Source: an uncultured Clostridium sp. (GTDB taxonomy: Bacteria > Bacillota > Clostridia > Lachnospirales > Lachnospiraceae). From it: a DNA stretch of 30,062 nucleotides. The notes below the pieces were generated by a model. The model worked only from the letters and a program-made list of their open reading frames with translations, was not told where the DNA came from and ran no database searches. The position numbers were made by a program, and so were the translations under genes. This document shows positions 7,335-15,258 of this stretch, piece after piece. Positions within the stretch are counted from its first letter, which is position 1, and every line of letters starts with the position of its first letter. The stretch covers positions 1 through 30,062 of the forward strand of contig CALELW010000229.1 in assembly GCA_937902905.1 (NCBI GenBank). Direction: 5' to 3'.

Positions 7335-8624
7335 CTACTCGTGATACAAGTATAGCACATTGAAAATTGTATTGCAATGAGAAAATGAACATTTGTTCGT
7401 TTCCTGGATTTTCCCCTCCCCATACATCTCTGTATGCACAAACCGCCCATAGTCAAGCACTGTCTTGACCGTACCATCCTTACATATAATGCGGTATTTC
7501 ACTCGGTCAATATCTTTTTCCTGCTTAATCTGTCCAATAATATCTCCCTCGACATTTCCCAAGTCATCCGGATGTACCATCCCTTTAAATGAATTTCCTG
7601 TAAGTTCAAGAAATTCCTCTTTGTCTTTACACTTAAAAATTTTTAAGAGCTCCTCATTAAATGTAATCAGTTCTTCTCCGCCATCTGCGTGATAAACAAA
7701 AAATCCTCCCGGCAAAAGCTCTGCCATCGATTCCATCTGCTCCAGAGCATCTACGGACTCAGCCTGTCCATGTCTTCTCCTCTCGTGCATTTTATTCTCA
7801 TAATAACTGCTCTTGTCACGATACATCATCTTGTCTGCAATTGAAATATTCTTTTCCAGTTCCTTTGCACTTTCAACCCAGACACTTCCTATCGCTGTGG
7901 AAAAATCATCCTTCCAATTTTTCTTAAGTCTCTTTAATTTTGTGTTAAAGGTTTCCTCGCTGTCATCAAAGGAAAATAAAACAAATTCATCGCCACCAAT
8001 GCGATATTTATTAGCTTCCGGAAAAACCTCAGCAATTTGTTTTGCAACCGACGCAATCAATTCGTCACCTGCCTCATGTCCGACTCTGTCATTGACCCGC
8101 TTTAATCCATTAATATCCGCGAACACCAGCCCTGCTGCCTGCATCTCTTTTGTACGGTCTCTCTCAATTGCCTCTATATCACGATAATATGCCCTGCGTG
8201 TTTTAAACCCGGTCAACGCATCCATTTCCAGCTCCGAAATCATATCTTCACTTTCCGTCATATGAATAATATTTTCCACACGCATTTTTACAAGTAATGG
8301 ACTGTACGGCTTAACAATAAAATCCGAGACACCCAGTTTTAAGCATTCTTTTTCATCCTCTTCACCATCTAATACCGTCGTAACCAAAATCGGTATTCTG
8401 CTATAATCGGAATTATTTTCAACATGTTTTAAAAACTCAAAACCATTCATAACCGGCATCTGAATGTCTAATAAAATCGCCGATATGTTTTTAGCCTCTT
8501 TTTCCAATATATCCAGCCCCTGCTGCCCATTTGCAGCCGTCAGCACTACATAGTCCTCCTGCAATATTTCCAAAAGGAACTGTCTGTTTATTTCATCATC
8601 TTCAATCAAAAGCAGTGTTTTCAT
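7335..8624 (-). CDS. REC-GGDEF-PAS response regulator, 3' end apparently truncated
   Basis: The protein has 429 residues. An N-terminal receiver (1-118; acidic pair Asp9-Asp10, phospho-acceptor Asp53 in LLDIQMPVMNG, Lys105 in VKPY) is followed by a diguanylate cyclase domain (about 135-290) with intact GGDEF at 210-214 and no RxxD inhibitory site just upstream. A PAS domain (about 310-415) follows. Expected role: phosphorylation-controlled cyclic di-GMP synthesis. The PAS domain breaks off at FVHTEMYGEG; its last strands, usually a GxxFYVFI-like stretch, are absent and an unrelated Cys/Asn-rich tail follows. That tail is encoded by the LexA box and promoter of uvrB, so the 3' end looks like a deletion junction. 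Enzyme activity could survive. Weak ribosome site AAGGA; a TATAAT at 8675-8680 is a possible -10 box. Confidence 0.8.
   Translation of the reverse strand: MKTLLLIEDDEINRQFLLEILQEDYVVLTAANGQQGLDILEKEAKNISAILLDIQMPVMNGFEFLKHVENNSDYSRIPILVTTVLDGEEDEKECLKLGVSDFIVKPYSPLLVKMRVENIIHMTESEDMISELEMDALTGFKTRRAYYRDIEAIERDRTKEMQAAGLVFADINGLKRVNDRVGHEAGDELIASVAKQIAEVFPEANKYRIGGDEFVLFSFDDSEETFNTKLKRLKKNWKDDFSTAIGSVWVESAKELEKNISIADKMMYRDKSSYYENKMHERRRHGQAESVDALEQMESMAELLPGGFFVYHADGGEELITFNEELLKIFKCKDKEEFLELTGNSFKGMVHPDDLGNVEGDIIGQIKQEKDIDRVKYRIICKDGTVKTVLDYGRFVHTEMYGEGKIQETNKCSFSHCNTIFNVLYLYHE
7349..7377 (-). promoter_or_regulatory. Sigma-A promoter of uvrB-uvrA-yfbR
   Basis: On the minus strand, TTGCAA (7372-7377) and TATACT (7349-7354) are separated by exactly 17 bases, a near-consensus vegetative promoter. 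It points at uvrB, with a transcription start expected near 7342 and a leader of roughly 95 nt. It lies inside the 3' end of the upstream GGDEF reading frame. Confidence 0.8.
7386..7399 (-). promoter_or_regulatory. LexA (SOS) box of the uvr operon
   Basis: The minus strand reads CGAACAAATGTTCA. It matches the Gram-positive LexA consensus CGAACRNRYGTTYC in all but the last base and is close to palindromic. It ends eight bases upstream of the -35 hexamer of the uvrB promoter, so bound LexA would hinder RNA polymerase. uvrB and uvrA are established SOS genes in Firmicutes, which supports the site independently. Confidence 0.85.
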
Positions 8625-8692
8625 TCATTTATCCTTAATCTTATCTTATTTGTAAATATTTTTATAGTACAGATATTATATCGGCGGAAAAT

Positions 8693-9100
8693 TTATTTTG
8701 ATTTACTGTCATTATTTCTAATAAAATAATCTACTTCTGTAATTACCTTTTCCGCCGTCATAATCTGCTGCTCAGCCTTTGCTATCGAAGCAACAAAGAA
8801 GTCATCATAATCTGATTTTTCTCTTAATTGCTGAAGCTTTGCTATCATTCGTCCCAAATCTTTAGGAAATTTCCCTGTTGCAACATACATTTTATTAAAA
8901 TATGCTACTACGTCCTTATGTCTTTTAAAATCTTTTTCTTCTATTGCTAATACCGCTTTCATTGCATAAAAGGCAGAATAATACGAACGATTAATAGAGT
9001 CTTTAACCATTTTATTATCTAACATAATTTTCGACGCTTTTAAACTTTCTCTTGCCTGTTCAATACGGTATTGACACAAATCCCGCCGTCTTTCATCCAC
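8693..9100 (-). CDS. HEPN-domain protein of an MNT/HEPN pair
   Basis: The 135-residue, helical, charged protein fits the HEPN family: a helix with NRSYYSAFYAMKAVLA (37-52), then KRHKDVVAYFNK and a C-terminal helix (IAKAEQQIMTAEKVITEVDYF). It starts with GTG and overlaps the nucleotidyltransferase gene by eight bases, so translation is coupled. Such pairs are known as HepT/MntA-type toxin-antitoxin systems, in which HEPN is an RNase silenced by AMPylation from MNT. Here the only His is His61 and no R-x4-6-H RNase motif can be found, so toxicity is uncertain. It may belong to the HEPN subgroup that acts as a partner or substrate of nucleotidyltransferases. Confidence 0.82.
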   Translation of the reverse strand: MDERRRDLCQYRIEQARESLKASKIMLDNKMVKDSINRSYYSAFYAMKAVLAIEEKDFKRHKDVVAYFNKMYVATGKFPKDLGRMIAKLQQLREKSDYDDFFVASIAKAEQQIMTAEKVITEVDYFIRNNDSKSK

Positions 9101-9425
9101 TTATCTCAATCCCCTCTCGCTCTACATTATCATAAAAAGGTAATGCCCCAAGCCAATACTTAAAATGCTCTTCATTCTTAACAATAACCGAAATTTGTAT
9201 TCCATACTCCATCAATATGTCATATGCCACATCATATAAAGAATCTTCTACTGGCTCAATTTTATCCTCTGGTAATGAAGTTAAAACCATAATGTCCACA
9301 TCCGAGTTTTCCGTATAGTCCCCCCTAGCGTAGGAACCATATACAAGGAGTCTGCTCAAACTTTCCCCCATAATTTTTTTAACATTTTGCTCGAACAAAA
9401 CTAAAATATCATGTATACTCTCCAT
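9093..9425 (-). CDS. MNT-type minimal nucleotidyltransferase
   Basis: The 110-residue protein carries the polymerase-beta-like signature GS-x10-DxD: GSYARGDYTENSDVDIMV with Gly30-Ser31 and Asp42/Asp44 as metal ligands. In two-gene modules this protein is usually the antitoxin that transfers nucleotides to the HEPN partner. The third carboxylate, normally on the later strand, is not obvious; the matching strand reads IQISVIV. Ribosome site AAGGGA precedes the ATG. It is the first gene of the pair and has its own promoter at 9454-9482. A helical C-terminus (HFKYWLGALPFYDNVEREG) may contact HEPN. Confidence 0.85.
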   Translation of the reverse strand: MESIHDILVLFEQNVKKIMGESLSRLLVYGSYARGDYTENSDVDIMVLTSLPEDKIEPVEDSLYDVAYDILMEYGIQISVIVKNEEHFKYWLGALPFYDNVEREGIEISG

Positions 9426-9453
9426 CGTAATCCCTTCTTTCTCTGTTAGTCAT

Positions 9454-9482
9454 ATTATAAACAACTTGTGTCTAAATAACAA
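9454..9482 (-). promoter_or_regulatory. Promoter of the MNT/HEPN pair
   Basis: On the minus strand TTGTTA (9477-9482) and TATAAT (9454-9459) are 17 bases apart, a near-consensus sigma-A promoter directed at the nucleotidyltransferase gene. It begins at the very end of the TspO gene, so the pair can be expressed independently of the genes upstream. Confidence 0.7.
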
Positions 9483-9959
9483 CTATTTTTTCATCCACCA
9501 CACCGACGCATTTAAAACCGCTGCAAAAATCACCCACAAAAAATAGGGAACCTGAAGCAATGCAGCCACCGAGTCAATGAGACGCCATACAAGTATCATC
9601 ATAAAAATCAACAAAAGCATAATGAGAAGCCAGACAAAGGCAAATCCATAGGCCTGCAGATTAAAAAAGAAAACGCCCCACATAAGATTAAAAAATAATT
9701 GTACCCAAAACAAATTGAGTCCGATTGTTTTTGCCATGCTTTCTTCCCTGCTAAAAATACGGGCAAGTCCGATTCCCATCAGGGCATACAAAATCGTCCA
9801 AACAATCGGAAACAGCACCGCCGGCGGAGAAATAACCGGCTGAATTTCCATACCATATTCTGCTATGCCATCCCGAATTACAAATGCTCCTAATGCTCCC
9901 AAAAGTTCAATCAGGACAACGGTTCCAAGATACAACTTAACCTCTTGTTTTTTTAACAT
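9483..9959 (-). CDS. TspO/MBR family membrane protein
   Basis: The 158-residue protein has five hydrophobic segments, as in the TspO/peripheral-benzodiazepine-receptor family. Family marks are visible: SPPAVLFPIVWTILYALMGIG, WVQLFFNLMWGVFFF, and a last helix pair with PYFLWVIFAAVLNASVWW. Members sit in the cytoplasmic membrane and bind tetrapyrroles or related ligands; the physiological role in Firmicutes is not settled. The start lies after a weak GGGAA site. It is downstream of nudC by 76 bases with no clear terminator between, so shared transcription is possible. Confidence 0.9.
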   Translation of the reverse strand: MLKKQEVKLYLGTVVLIELLGALGAFVIRDGIAEYGMEIQPVISPPAVLFPIVWTILYALMGIGLARIFSREESMAKTIGLNLFWVQLFFNLMWGVFFFNLQAYGFAFVWLLIMLLLIFMMILVWRLIDSVAALLQVPYFLWVIFAAVLNASVWWMKK

Positions 9960-10035
9960 AAATATTCATTTCCCGCACCACTTTCTTTGTACCAATATAT
10001 TTGTCAAACCGGGAAAATATACCGCTATAAAAAAG

Positions 10036-10893
10036 CTATTCCAGTCCTTTGCGAAACCGGTCAATCATCGTTGCCGTAAGGCTTAAAAGATTTTTGTCTT
10101 CTTCAATTTTATCCCGCTTAACAAAGCGTGCCGTTGCAAGTTCCGTTTCGTCCATTGTAATCGAAGTACCGCCATCCACTTCGCAGTAATAGCCAAGTAA
10201 AAGATTCGAGTCAAAGCCCCATGGCTGGCTGTCAAAATAACGGATGTTTTTCACACGAAGTCCCACTTCTTCCTGTACCTCACGCACGACCGTCTGCTCC
10301 GGTGTCTCACCAATTTCGCAGAAACCGGCAAGCAGTGCACGCCCTTTGTAGGGACGGTCTGCATACGTGGAAATCAAAATAGAATCCTCATGAATTAACC
10401 CGATAATCACCGCCGGAGCAATCTTTGGAAAAATCAGATTTCCACAATGCGGACACCGCTTCATCCGCTCCTTTTTATCATGCACGGTTTTTGTGCCGCA
10501 GCGGCCGCAGAAAACATTATCGCGGTACCAGACATACAAATGATACCCTGTCATACCGGCAAAGCAGGTGTATACCGGGTCGTTTCTGCGAAGGCTCCGA
10601 ATTGGTTCATAGGAAAAAGAAAAAATGTCCGATATAAATAAACCTGCTGATAAATTCCCCGGCATATAAAGAAAATAGCAGGTTTCATCAATCGAAAATA
10701 AATATTGTAATAAATGCTTTTCGCACCCCAATTCACTGCAGGTGGGAAGCACAATTTTTCCATCTTCAATACGGCACAAAATTTTGTCATCCGGTTTTCC
10801 ATGTCCACGAAAAACAAGGACAAAATCATCCGGCTTCGGACTTTTTGCGTGGTAAGCATTATCAAACTTTTTGGGTTCAATTTCTTGTATCAT
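10036..10893 (-). CDS. nudC: NAD(H) pyrophosphatase / RNA deNADding Nudix hydrolase
   Basis: The 285-residue protein has the NudC layout: a divergent N-terminal domain, a zinc ribbon with Cys129, Cys132, Cys147 and Cys150 (CGRCG...CPHCG), and a Nudix domain. The Nudix box GFCEIGETPEQTVVREVQEEVGL runs from about 190 to 212 with all catalytic Glu residues. It is followed by SQPWGF (222-227), the NudC-specific motif that binds the NAD moiety. Known activity in the family is cleavage of NADH to NMNH and AMP and removal of NAD caps from RNA in the cytosol. Start is supported by AAGGAGAG. It lies 30 bases downstream of the MATE gene, so co-transcription is likely. Confidence 0.93.
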   Translation of the reverse strand: MIQEIEPKKFDNAYHAKSPKPDDFVLVFRGHGKPDDKILCRIEDGKIVLPTCSELGCEKHLLQYLFSIDETCYFLYMPGNLSAGLFISDIFSFSYEPIRSLRRNDPVYTCFAGMTGYHLYVWYRDNVFCGRCGTKTVHDKKERMKRCPHCGNLIFPKIAPAVIIGLIHEDSILISTYADRPYKGRALLAGFCEIGETPEQTVVREVQEEVGLRVKNIRYFDSQPWGFDSNLLLGYYCEVDGGTSITMDETELATARFVKRDKIEEDKNLLSLTATMIDRFRKGLE

Positions 10894-10923
10894 AACCGTC
10901 TCTCCTTAAAATCAGTAAATATC

Positions 10924-12249
10924 TTAAATCACTTTTTTCATCTGCCAGCGTCCGGACAAATATCTCACAACAAATAACAGCGAGCGGACCGCCCAGTCAA
11001 TAAACATACCAAACCACACGCCTAAAATACCCATGTTACATACCACCGCAAGTATATAACTGCAAAGCACACGGAACAGCCACATGGAAATAATTCCGGT
11101 CAGCATCGTAAATTTCACATCGCCTGCTGCCCGCAATGCATTTGGCAGGGTAAAACTGAGTGGCCAGATAAAAACAGCAATTGTACTAAACCACCGAAGC
11201 ACCTCCGCCGCCATCCGGGTTGCTTCCGGCGAGAGAGAAAATACCGATACAATCGGAACGGCAAAAACAAACAAAACTAGATTCATGATCCAGTCTCCCA
11301 AATAAGCAAACAACATCAGTTTTTTCGTATATTTTTTTGCCTGTGCCACCTCACCGGCTCCAAGGCAGGTTCCCACCACGGTAATCAGAGCAAGTCCCAT
11401 CGACATCCCCGGAATATTAGGAAATTCAATAATGGAATAACTGACTGAATTGGCTGCGATTGCCGCCGTTCCAAATGACGTAATCATACTTACTACCATT
11501 AATTTTCCGACCTGAAACATACTATTTTCAATACCGCTTGGAATTCCGATACGGAGAATCCGAAGAATCATTTTTTTATTCGGAAGCAGTGAAGAAAATT
11601 TCTTTATCTGCAAAGGATTATACGGGCGGGCAACCAAAACGGTCATACAGATTCCACAGACAACACGGCTCACAAGTGTTGCAAGAGCCACACCAAGCAC
11701 CCCATAGCCGAGTGCCACCAAAACCGCATTCAGCGCAATATTAATCGCATTCATTAACACACTGAGTCCCATGCTGACCTTACTGTTTCCCACACTTCTG
11801 AAAATAGCAGCTCCCGCATTATAAATTCCAAGAAATGGATAAGAAAGAGCCGTTACAAACATATAAATCCATGCACTGTGCATAACCGAATCTTCTACAC
11901 TTCCAAAGATTGCCGGTAACATCTGCTTTCCAAAAACAGCACAAATAAACGCTGCTGCCATGGAGAAAATAAACAACACCGTTTCCAATTGTCCCGCCGC
12001 ATAAGCAGCATCTTTTGTATCACGCCGTCCGTTATACTGACTGCAAACGACGGCACCTCCTGTCGCAAGTGCCGCCATTACCTGAATAATCAATAAATTA
12101 ATATTAGTCGTAAGTGCCACACCGGACACCGCTGCTTCTCCCGCCTTGGAAACCATCAGCGTATCCACCATGCCGACCATTACATTTAAAAACTGCTCAA
12201 ACATAAGTGGCATCACAAGTGCCCTTAACTGTTTTCCTGTGTACATCAT
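10924..12249 (-). CDS. MATE family multidrug/cation antiporter
   Basis: About 441 residues with twelve hydrophobic segments in two similar halves, typical of MATE exporters that couple efflux of organic cations or drugs to Na+ or H+ entry. N-terminal block: LRALVMPLMFEQFLNVMVGMVDTLMVS; second-half counterpart: RILRIGIPSGIENSMFQVGKLM. The start is placed at the fourth in-frame Met: AAGGA lies ten bases upstream of it but only one base from the first Met codon (12258). The protein would then begin MMYTGKQLRALV. A good promoter is located at 12282-12310. Substrate cannot be inferred. Confidence 0.92.
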   Translation of the reverse strand: MMYTGKQLRALVMPLMFEQFLNVMVGMVDTLMVSKAGEAAVSGVALTTNINLLIIQVMAALATGGAVVCSQYNGRRDTKDAAYAAGQLETVLFIFSMAAAFICAVFGKQMLPAIFGSVEDSVMHSAWIYMFVTALSYPFLGIYNAGAAIFRSVGNSKVSMGLSVLMNAINIALNAVLVALGYGVLGVALATLVSRVVCGICMTVLVARPYNPLQIKKFSSLLPNKKMILRILRIGIPSGIENSMFQVGKLMVVSMITSFGTAAIAANSVSYSIIEFPNIPGMSMGLALITVVGTCLGAGEVAQAKKYTKKLMLFAYLGDWIMNLVLFVFAVPIVSVFSLSPEATRMAAEVLRWFSTIAVFIWPLSFTLPNALRAAGDVKFTMLTGIISMWLFRVLCSYILAVVCNMGILGVWFGMFIDWAVRSLLFVVRYLSGRWQMKKVI

Positions 12250-12281
12250 AATTCTCATATCCTTGTTTTAATTTCAACCAT

Positions 12282-12310
12282 AGTGTACCACAGGTTTTTC
12301 TTCCTTTCAA
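12282..12310 (-). promoter_or_regulatory. Promoter of the MATE-nudC(-tspO) unit
   Basis: On the minus strand TTGAAA (12305-12310) and TACACT (12282-12287) are 17 bases apart, directed at the MATE gene. The -35 hexamer abuts the stop codon of the upstream 127-residue gene, and no intrinsic terminator lies between them, so readthrough into this unit is possible. Confidence 0.65.
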
Positions 12311-12694
12311 CTACCGCTGGGAAGGAATTCTTAGTGCCCCCTCCAATAAAACAACAATCTCCGTTTCTGACACAAGATAATATTCATCATTTTTGCCACG
12401 GATAACAACCATAAATAAATAATCTTCCTCGGTTGGCTCCATGCTAATGCGCTCCACTTCATCAAACCGCCTAAGCAATTCACCAAACGCCGTAGCAAAT
12501 CCGAAAATCTGTCCACGCTCGCCAACTGAAAAACTTAAGCGTTTCTCCGTTTTTTTATCCAAATCAATCACAACCGGGATTTCATGTACCCCATGCGCAT
12601 AATCATACTGCTCTCTCTCGACGGTACGAAACCGGTCCGGTGTAATAAAGTCCCGCATATGAATTCTCTGTATTTTATCCAGTTTCATTTTCAT
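12311..12694 (-). CDS. Small cytosolic protein of unknown function
   Basis: I do not recognise this protein. With the ATG preceded by GGAGG (five bases spacing) it has about 127 residues and begins MKMKLDKIQRIHM. It is charged, without membrane segments or Cys, and shows alternating beta-like stretches (IPVVIDLDKK, YLFMVVIRGKNDEYYLVSETEIVVLLEGAL). No catalytic motif is visible. It starts 36 bases after the stop of the M20 hydrolase gene with no terminator between, only a short GAAGTT/AACTTC pairing without a U run. It may therefore be the last gene of the pyrimidine gene set, but its role there is unknown. Confidence 0.7.
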   Translation of the reverse strand: MKMKLDKIQRIHMRDFITPDRFRTVEREQYDYAHGVHEIPVVIDLDKKTEKRLSFSVGERGQIFGFATAFGELLRRFDEVERISMEPTEEDYLFMVVIRGKNDEYYLVSETEIVVLLEGALRIPSQR

Positions 12695-12730
12695 AAAAGC
12701 CTCCAATCCGAAGTTATTTATCTAAACTTC

Positions 12731-14044
12731 TTACAAACTCTGTCCGATTCCTTTTCCCGCTTCGCAGCTCTTTAAGAAAATGGCAGCGTTGCCGGATAAT
12801 GCCTCCATCATAAAATCAATCCGCACCTTGTCATACGGCGTATGTGCATATTGCTCCTGCATCGGTGAATAACCAATGGATGGTTTCTTGTCGCGTCCGG
12901 AATTAAGACTCATATCCGTAGCAAAAATCCAGTAATCCAATTTGGCATCCTGACCGATTTCCTTTAGACCTTTAGCACATGCCTCGGTAAACGGATGATC
13001 TTCCGGCAAACGCCATGGAAGCACATTCTTCACTTCCTCCATTTCCATTCCGGTAAATGTTTTTTCCACCGCACTCTTTATCTTTACATCTGCCTTGAAT
13101 TCCGGATCTGTCGCAGCCACTTCATCAATCACCTTTTGGAACTGAGCTAACACTTCCTCATCCGTTTCGCCCGGAACTGTACGGCGGTCTATCGAAAGCA
13201 TACATTTATCCGGTACAATGGATAATGCCCCCGGTGAACACTCAATAATATTCAGAGAAATTGTTGACTTACCAAGTTTCTCATCCGATGGAAGCGATGG
13301 ATACAACTCATCTTTCAACTTTGCAATCAAAGGCATTGCCTTGTAAATGGCATTGATTCCAAGCCACGGAGCACTTCCGTGAGAAGTACGTCCGTAAACC
13401 GTAATTAAAAATTCTGTACGTCCGCGGTGTCCCAGATACAGATTCAAGGAAGTTGCCTCAGAAGAAACCAACGCATCATAATCCAGCCCGCGCTCTTTGA
13501 ATGTATGGTCAACCATGTACTTCATTCCTGCGCATTCACTCGTTTCTTCCAAAACAACGCCGGTAAACATATACGTTCCCTTGATTGGATAACCAAGCTC
13601 ACGAAGTTTCAGAATAATCGCGCCGGAATAAATCTGTACGGCACCGCCGCCCTTTGTATCTGAGGCAGCACGCCCATGAATACATTTGGCAAGTTCCGTT
13701 CCTGTTTTCTCGCGATTGTCAACTTCACACACATCAATCTCGGCGCCATATGGATCATATCCTTCCCAGTTTGCCACATCACCTTCACTTACATGGTCCA
13801 TGTGCGAATTAAACATAATAGTCGGACCCTCTTCATCACCACGAATTAATCCAATAACATTACCGGCAGCATCCTGAAACACTTCATCATAACCTAATTT
13901 TTTCATTTCATCCTGGTACAGTTTTGCCACGCCGCCCTCTGTTCCGCTGATACTTTTTGTCTGAATCAAACGTCTGGCAAAATCAACCATATCATCTTCA
14001 AATCCTGCTGCGATTTCTCCAATTTTTTCATACATGTCCATCAT
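12731..14044 (-). CDS. M20 family metal-dependent hydrolase (YgeY-like); candidate beta-ureidopropionase
   Basis: About 437 residues. The start is the ATG eight bases after AAAGGAG; an upstream in-frame ATG overlaps the pucR-like stop but encodes that ribosome site itself. Metal ligands of M20 enzymes are present: His81-x-Asp83 (NSHMDHV), Asp129 (SDTKGGGA), Glu166-Glu167 (VVLEETSE) and a late His in YAHTPYDKV. A dimerisation insert follows GRTSHGSAPW. The overall form resembles YgeY, a hydrolase found beside hydantoinase genes in E. coli, rather than the classic carbamoylase branch (AllC/HyuC). In this set it is the only candidate for hydrolysis of N-carbamoyl-beta-alanine to beta-alanine, CO2 and ammonia. 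That role is inferred by elimination; a dipeptidase-like activity is the alternative. Confidence 0.88.
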   Translation of the reverse strand: MMDMYEKIGEIAAGFEDDMVDFARRLIQTKSISGTEGGVAKLYQDEMKKLGYDEVFQDAAGNVIGLIRGDEEGPTIMFNSHMDHVSEGDVANWEGYDPYGAEIDVCEVDNREKTGTELAKCIHGRAASDTKGGGAVQIYSGAIILKLRELGYPIKGTYMFTGVVLEETSECAGMKYMVDHTFKERGLDYDALVSSEATSLNLYLGHRGRTEFLITVYGRTSHGSAPWLGINAIYKAMPLIAKLKDELYPSLPSDEKLGKSTISLNIIECSPGALSIVPDKCMLSIDRRTVPGETDEEVLAQFQKVIDEVAATDPEFKADVKIKSAVEKTFTGMEMEEVKNVLPWRLPEDHPFTEACAKGLKEIGQDAKLDYWIFATDMSLNSGRDKKPSIGYSPMQEQYAHTPYDKVRIDFMMEALSGNAAIFLKSCEAGKGIGQSL

Positions 14045-14058
14045 AGCAAACGCTCCTT

Positions 14059-15225
14059 TCACTGTAAAATATCCCGAATCTGGTAAGCTAACATTAATTC
14101 TAATCGGCTTTCCAAACTGCTGATATCATATCCAATAATATTTTTAATCTTCTTAATCTGGTAATTCACGGTATTGCGGTGCGTAAAAGTCTGTTCTGCC
14201 ACGCGCTGCACACTGCCGTCACAATCCAGATACATCTTAAATATTTCCAAAAAATTGGTGCCATTTCCATCGTCATATTCTTCCAGCCGGCCAAGCATTT
14301 CATGTTCGTAACGCCGAAGCGACTCCATATCACCGACTGACAATAAAATCTTTTTTATTCCTAATTCATCGTAAAACAAAACTTCTTCCTCATGCGCCTC
14401 GCAAATTGGAAACATGAGAGAAAGCCGCTTATAGTTTTCCGACAGTTTGGCAAGCCCGTCTTCGTTTGAACCGACACAAACATACAGTTTCTGGTCTTTT
14501 TTATCACCGGAAACCTCACAAATTCCGGAAACAATCTGATGCAATAAATGTTTCTCGCAGTCACCCAGAGCAAAGTATAAAACATCCTGCAATTCAAAAA
14601 ATCCGACCTGGCTGCAAAGACTTTTCACCTTGCGCTTAATAAACTGTTTGGCAAAAATACTGTTTTGTATCGCTGTCTTTTTGCCTTCTACCAGTTTCAC
14701 GCCTAAAAGGCAGCAGGTTTCAGAAGGAAAAAATCCATTTTTTTGAAGTCTTGGTGTATACTTTTCCAAATCGCCCGGATAGAAAATCACATTTTGCAAA
14801 ATGTTACCGATGTTATCTTCACGCTTATCCATCTCGATAATCTGGCTGCAAAAATCTCTGGTCACATCCACAACATGAACTTCCCACGGCATCGTAAAAA
14901 TCGGAAAGCCAAACTCATTTCCAAACTGAATCACTTCATCCGGAATTTTTTTGATGTACGGTCCGGTATTGATAACAATTCCGGAAGCATCATTTTCCTT
15001 TAATTTATTTATGAGCGGAAGCAGCCATTCTAAAATTTCCATATTCCTGTGTCCGATACCTGTCGTGAAAATCAGTTCGCCACCGTGCAGGAAATCTCCT
15101 ACTTCCTCATCTTCTAACGTATGTACCCATTGGACAATTTTATCAAGCCCTTCTTCGCCTGCCACCATATGCAGACCATACCGGTAATTATCACTGGCAC
15201 ACAACTGACGTAATGTAATTGACAT
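14059..15225 (-). CDS. PucR-family transcriptional regulator
   Basis: The 388-residue protein begins with a PucR N-terminal sensory domain (about 1-125: TLEDEEVGDFLHGGELIFTTGIG, ASGIVINTGPYI, GFPIFTMPWEVHVVDVTRDF). It ends with the PucR C-terminal helix-turn-helix (about 330-385: CDGSVQRVAEQTFTHRNTVNYQIKKIKNIIGY). Family members respond to nitrogen-base metabolites and activate purine or pyrimidine catabolic genes. It is encoded within the set, 33 bases after the ABC ATPase gene and just before the M20 hydrolase. Local control of the operon is therefore likely, perhaps through the palindrome at 25499-25514. Ribosome site GGGGAGG supports the start. Confidence 0.9.
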   Translation of the reverse strand: MSITLRQLCASDNYRYGLHMVAGEEGLDKIVQWVHTLEDEEVGDFLHGGELIFTTGIGHRNMEILEWLLPLINKLKENDASGIVINTGPYIKKIPDEVIQFGNEFGFPIFTMPWEVHVVDVTRDFCSQIIEMDKREDNIGNILQNVIFYPGDLEKYTPRLQKNGFFPSETCCLLGVKLVEGKKTAIQNSIFAKQFIKRKVKSLCSQVGFFELQDVLYFALGDCEKHLLHQIVSGICEVSGDKKDQKLYVCVGSNEDGLAKLSENYKRLSLMFPICEAHEEEVLFYDELGIKKILLSVGDMESLRRYEHEMLGRLEEYDDGNGTNFLEIFKMYLDCDGSVQRVAEQTFTHRNTVNYQIKKIKNIIGYDISSLESRLELMLAYQIRDILQ

Positions 15226-15258
15226 AGGCCACCTCCCCTTTTCTTCCTCGTTACACTT

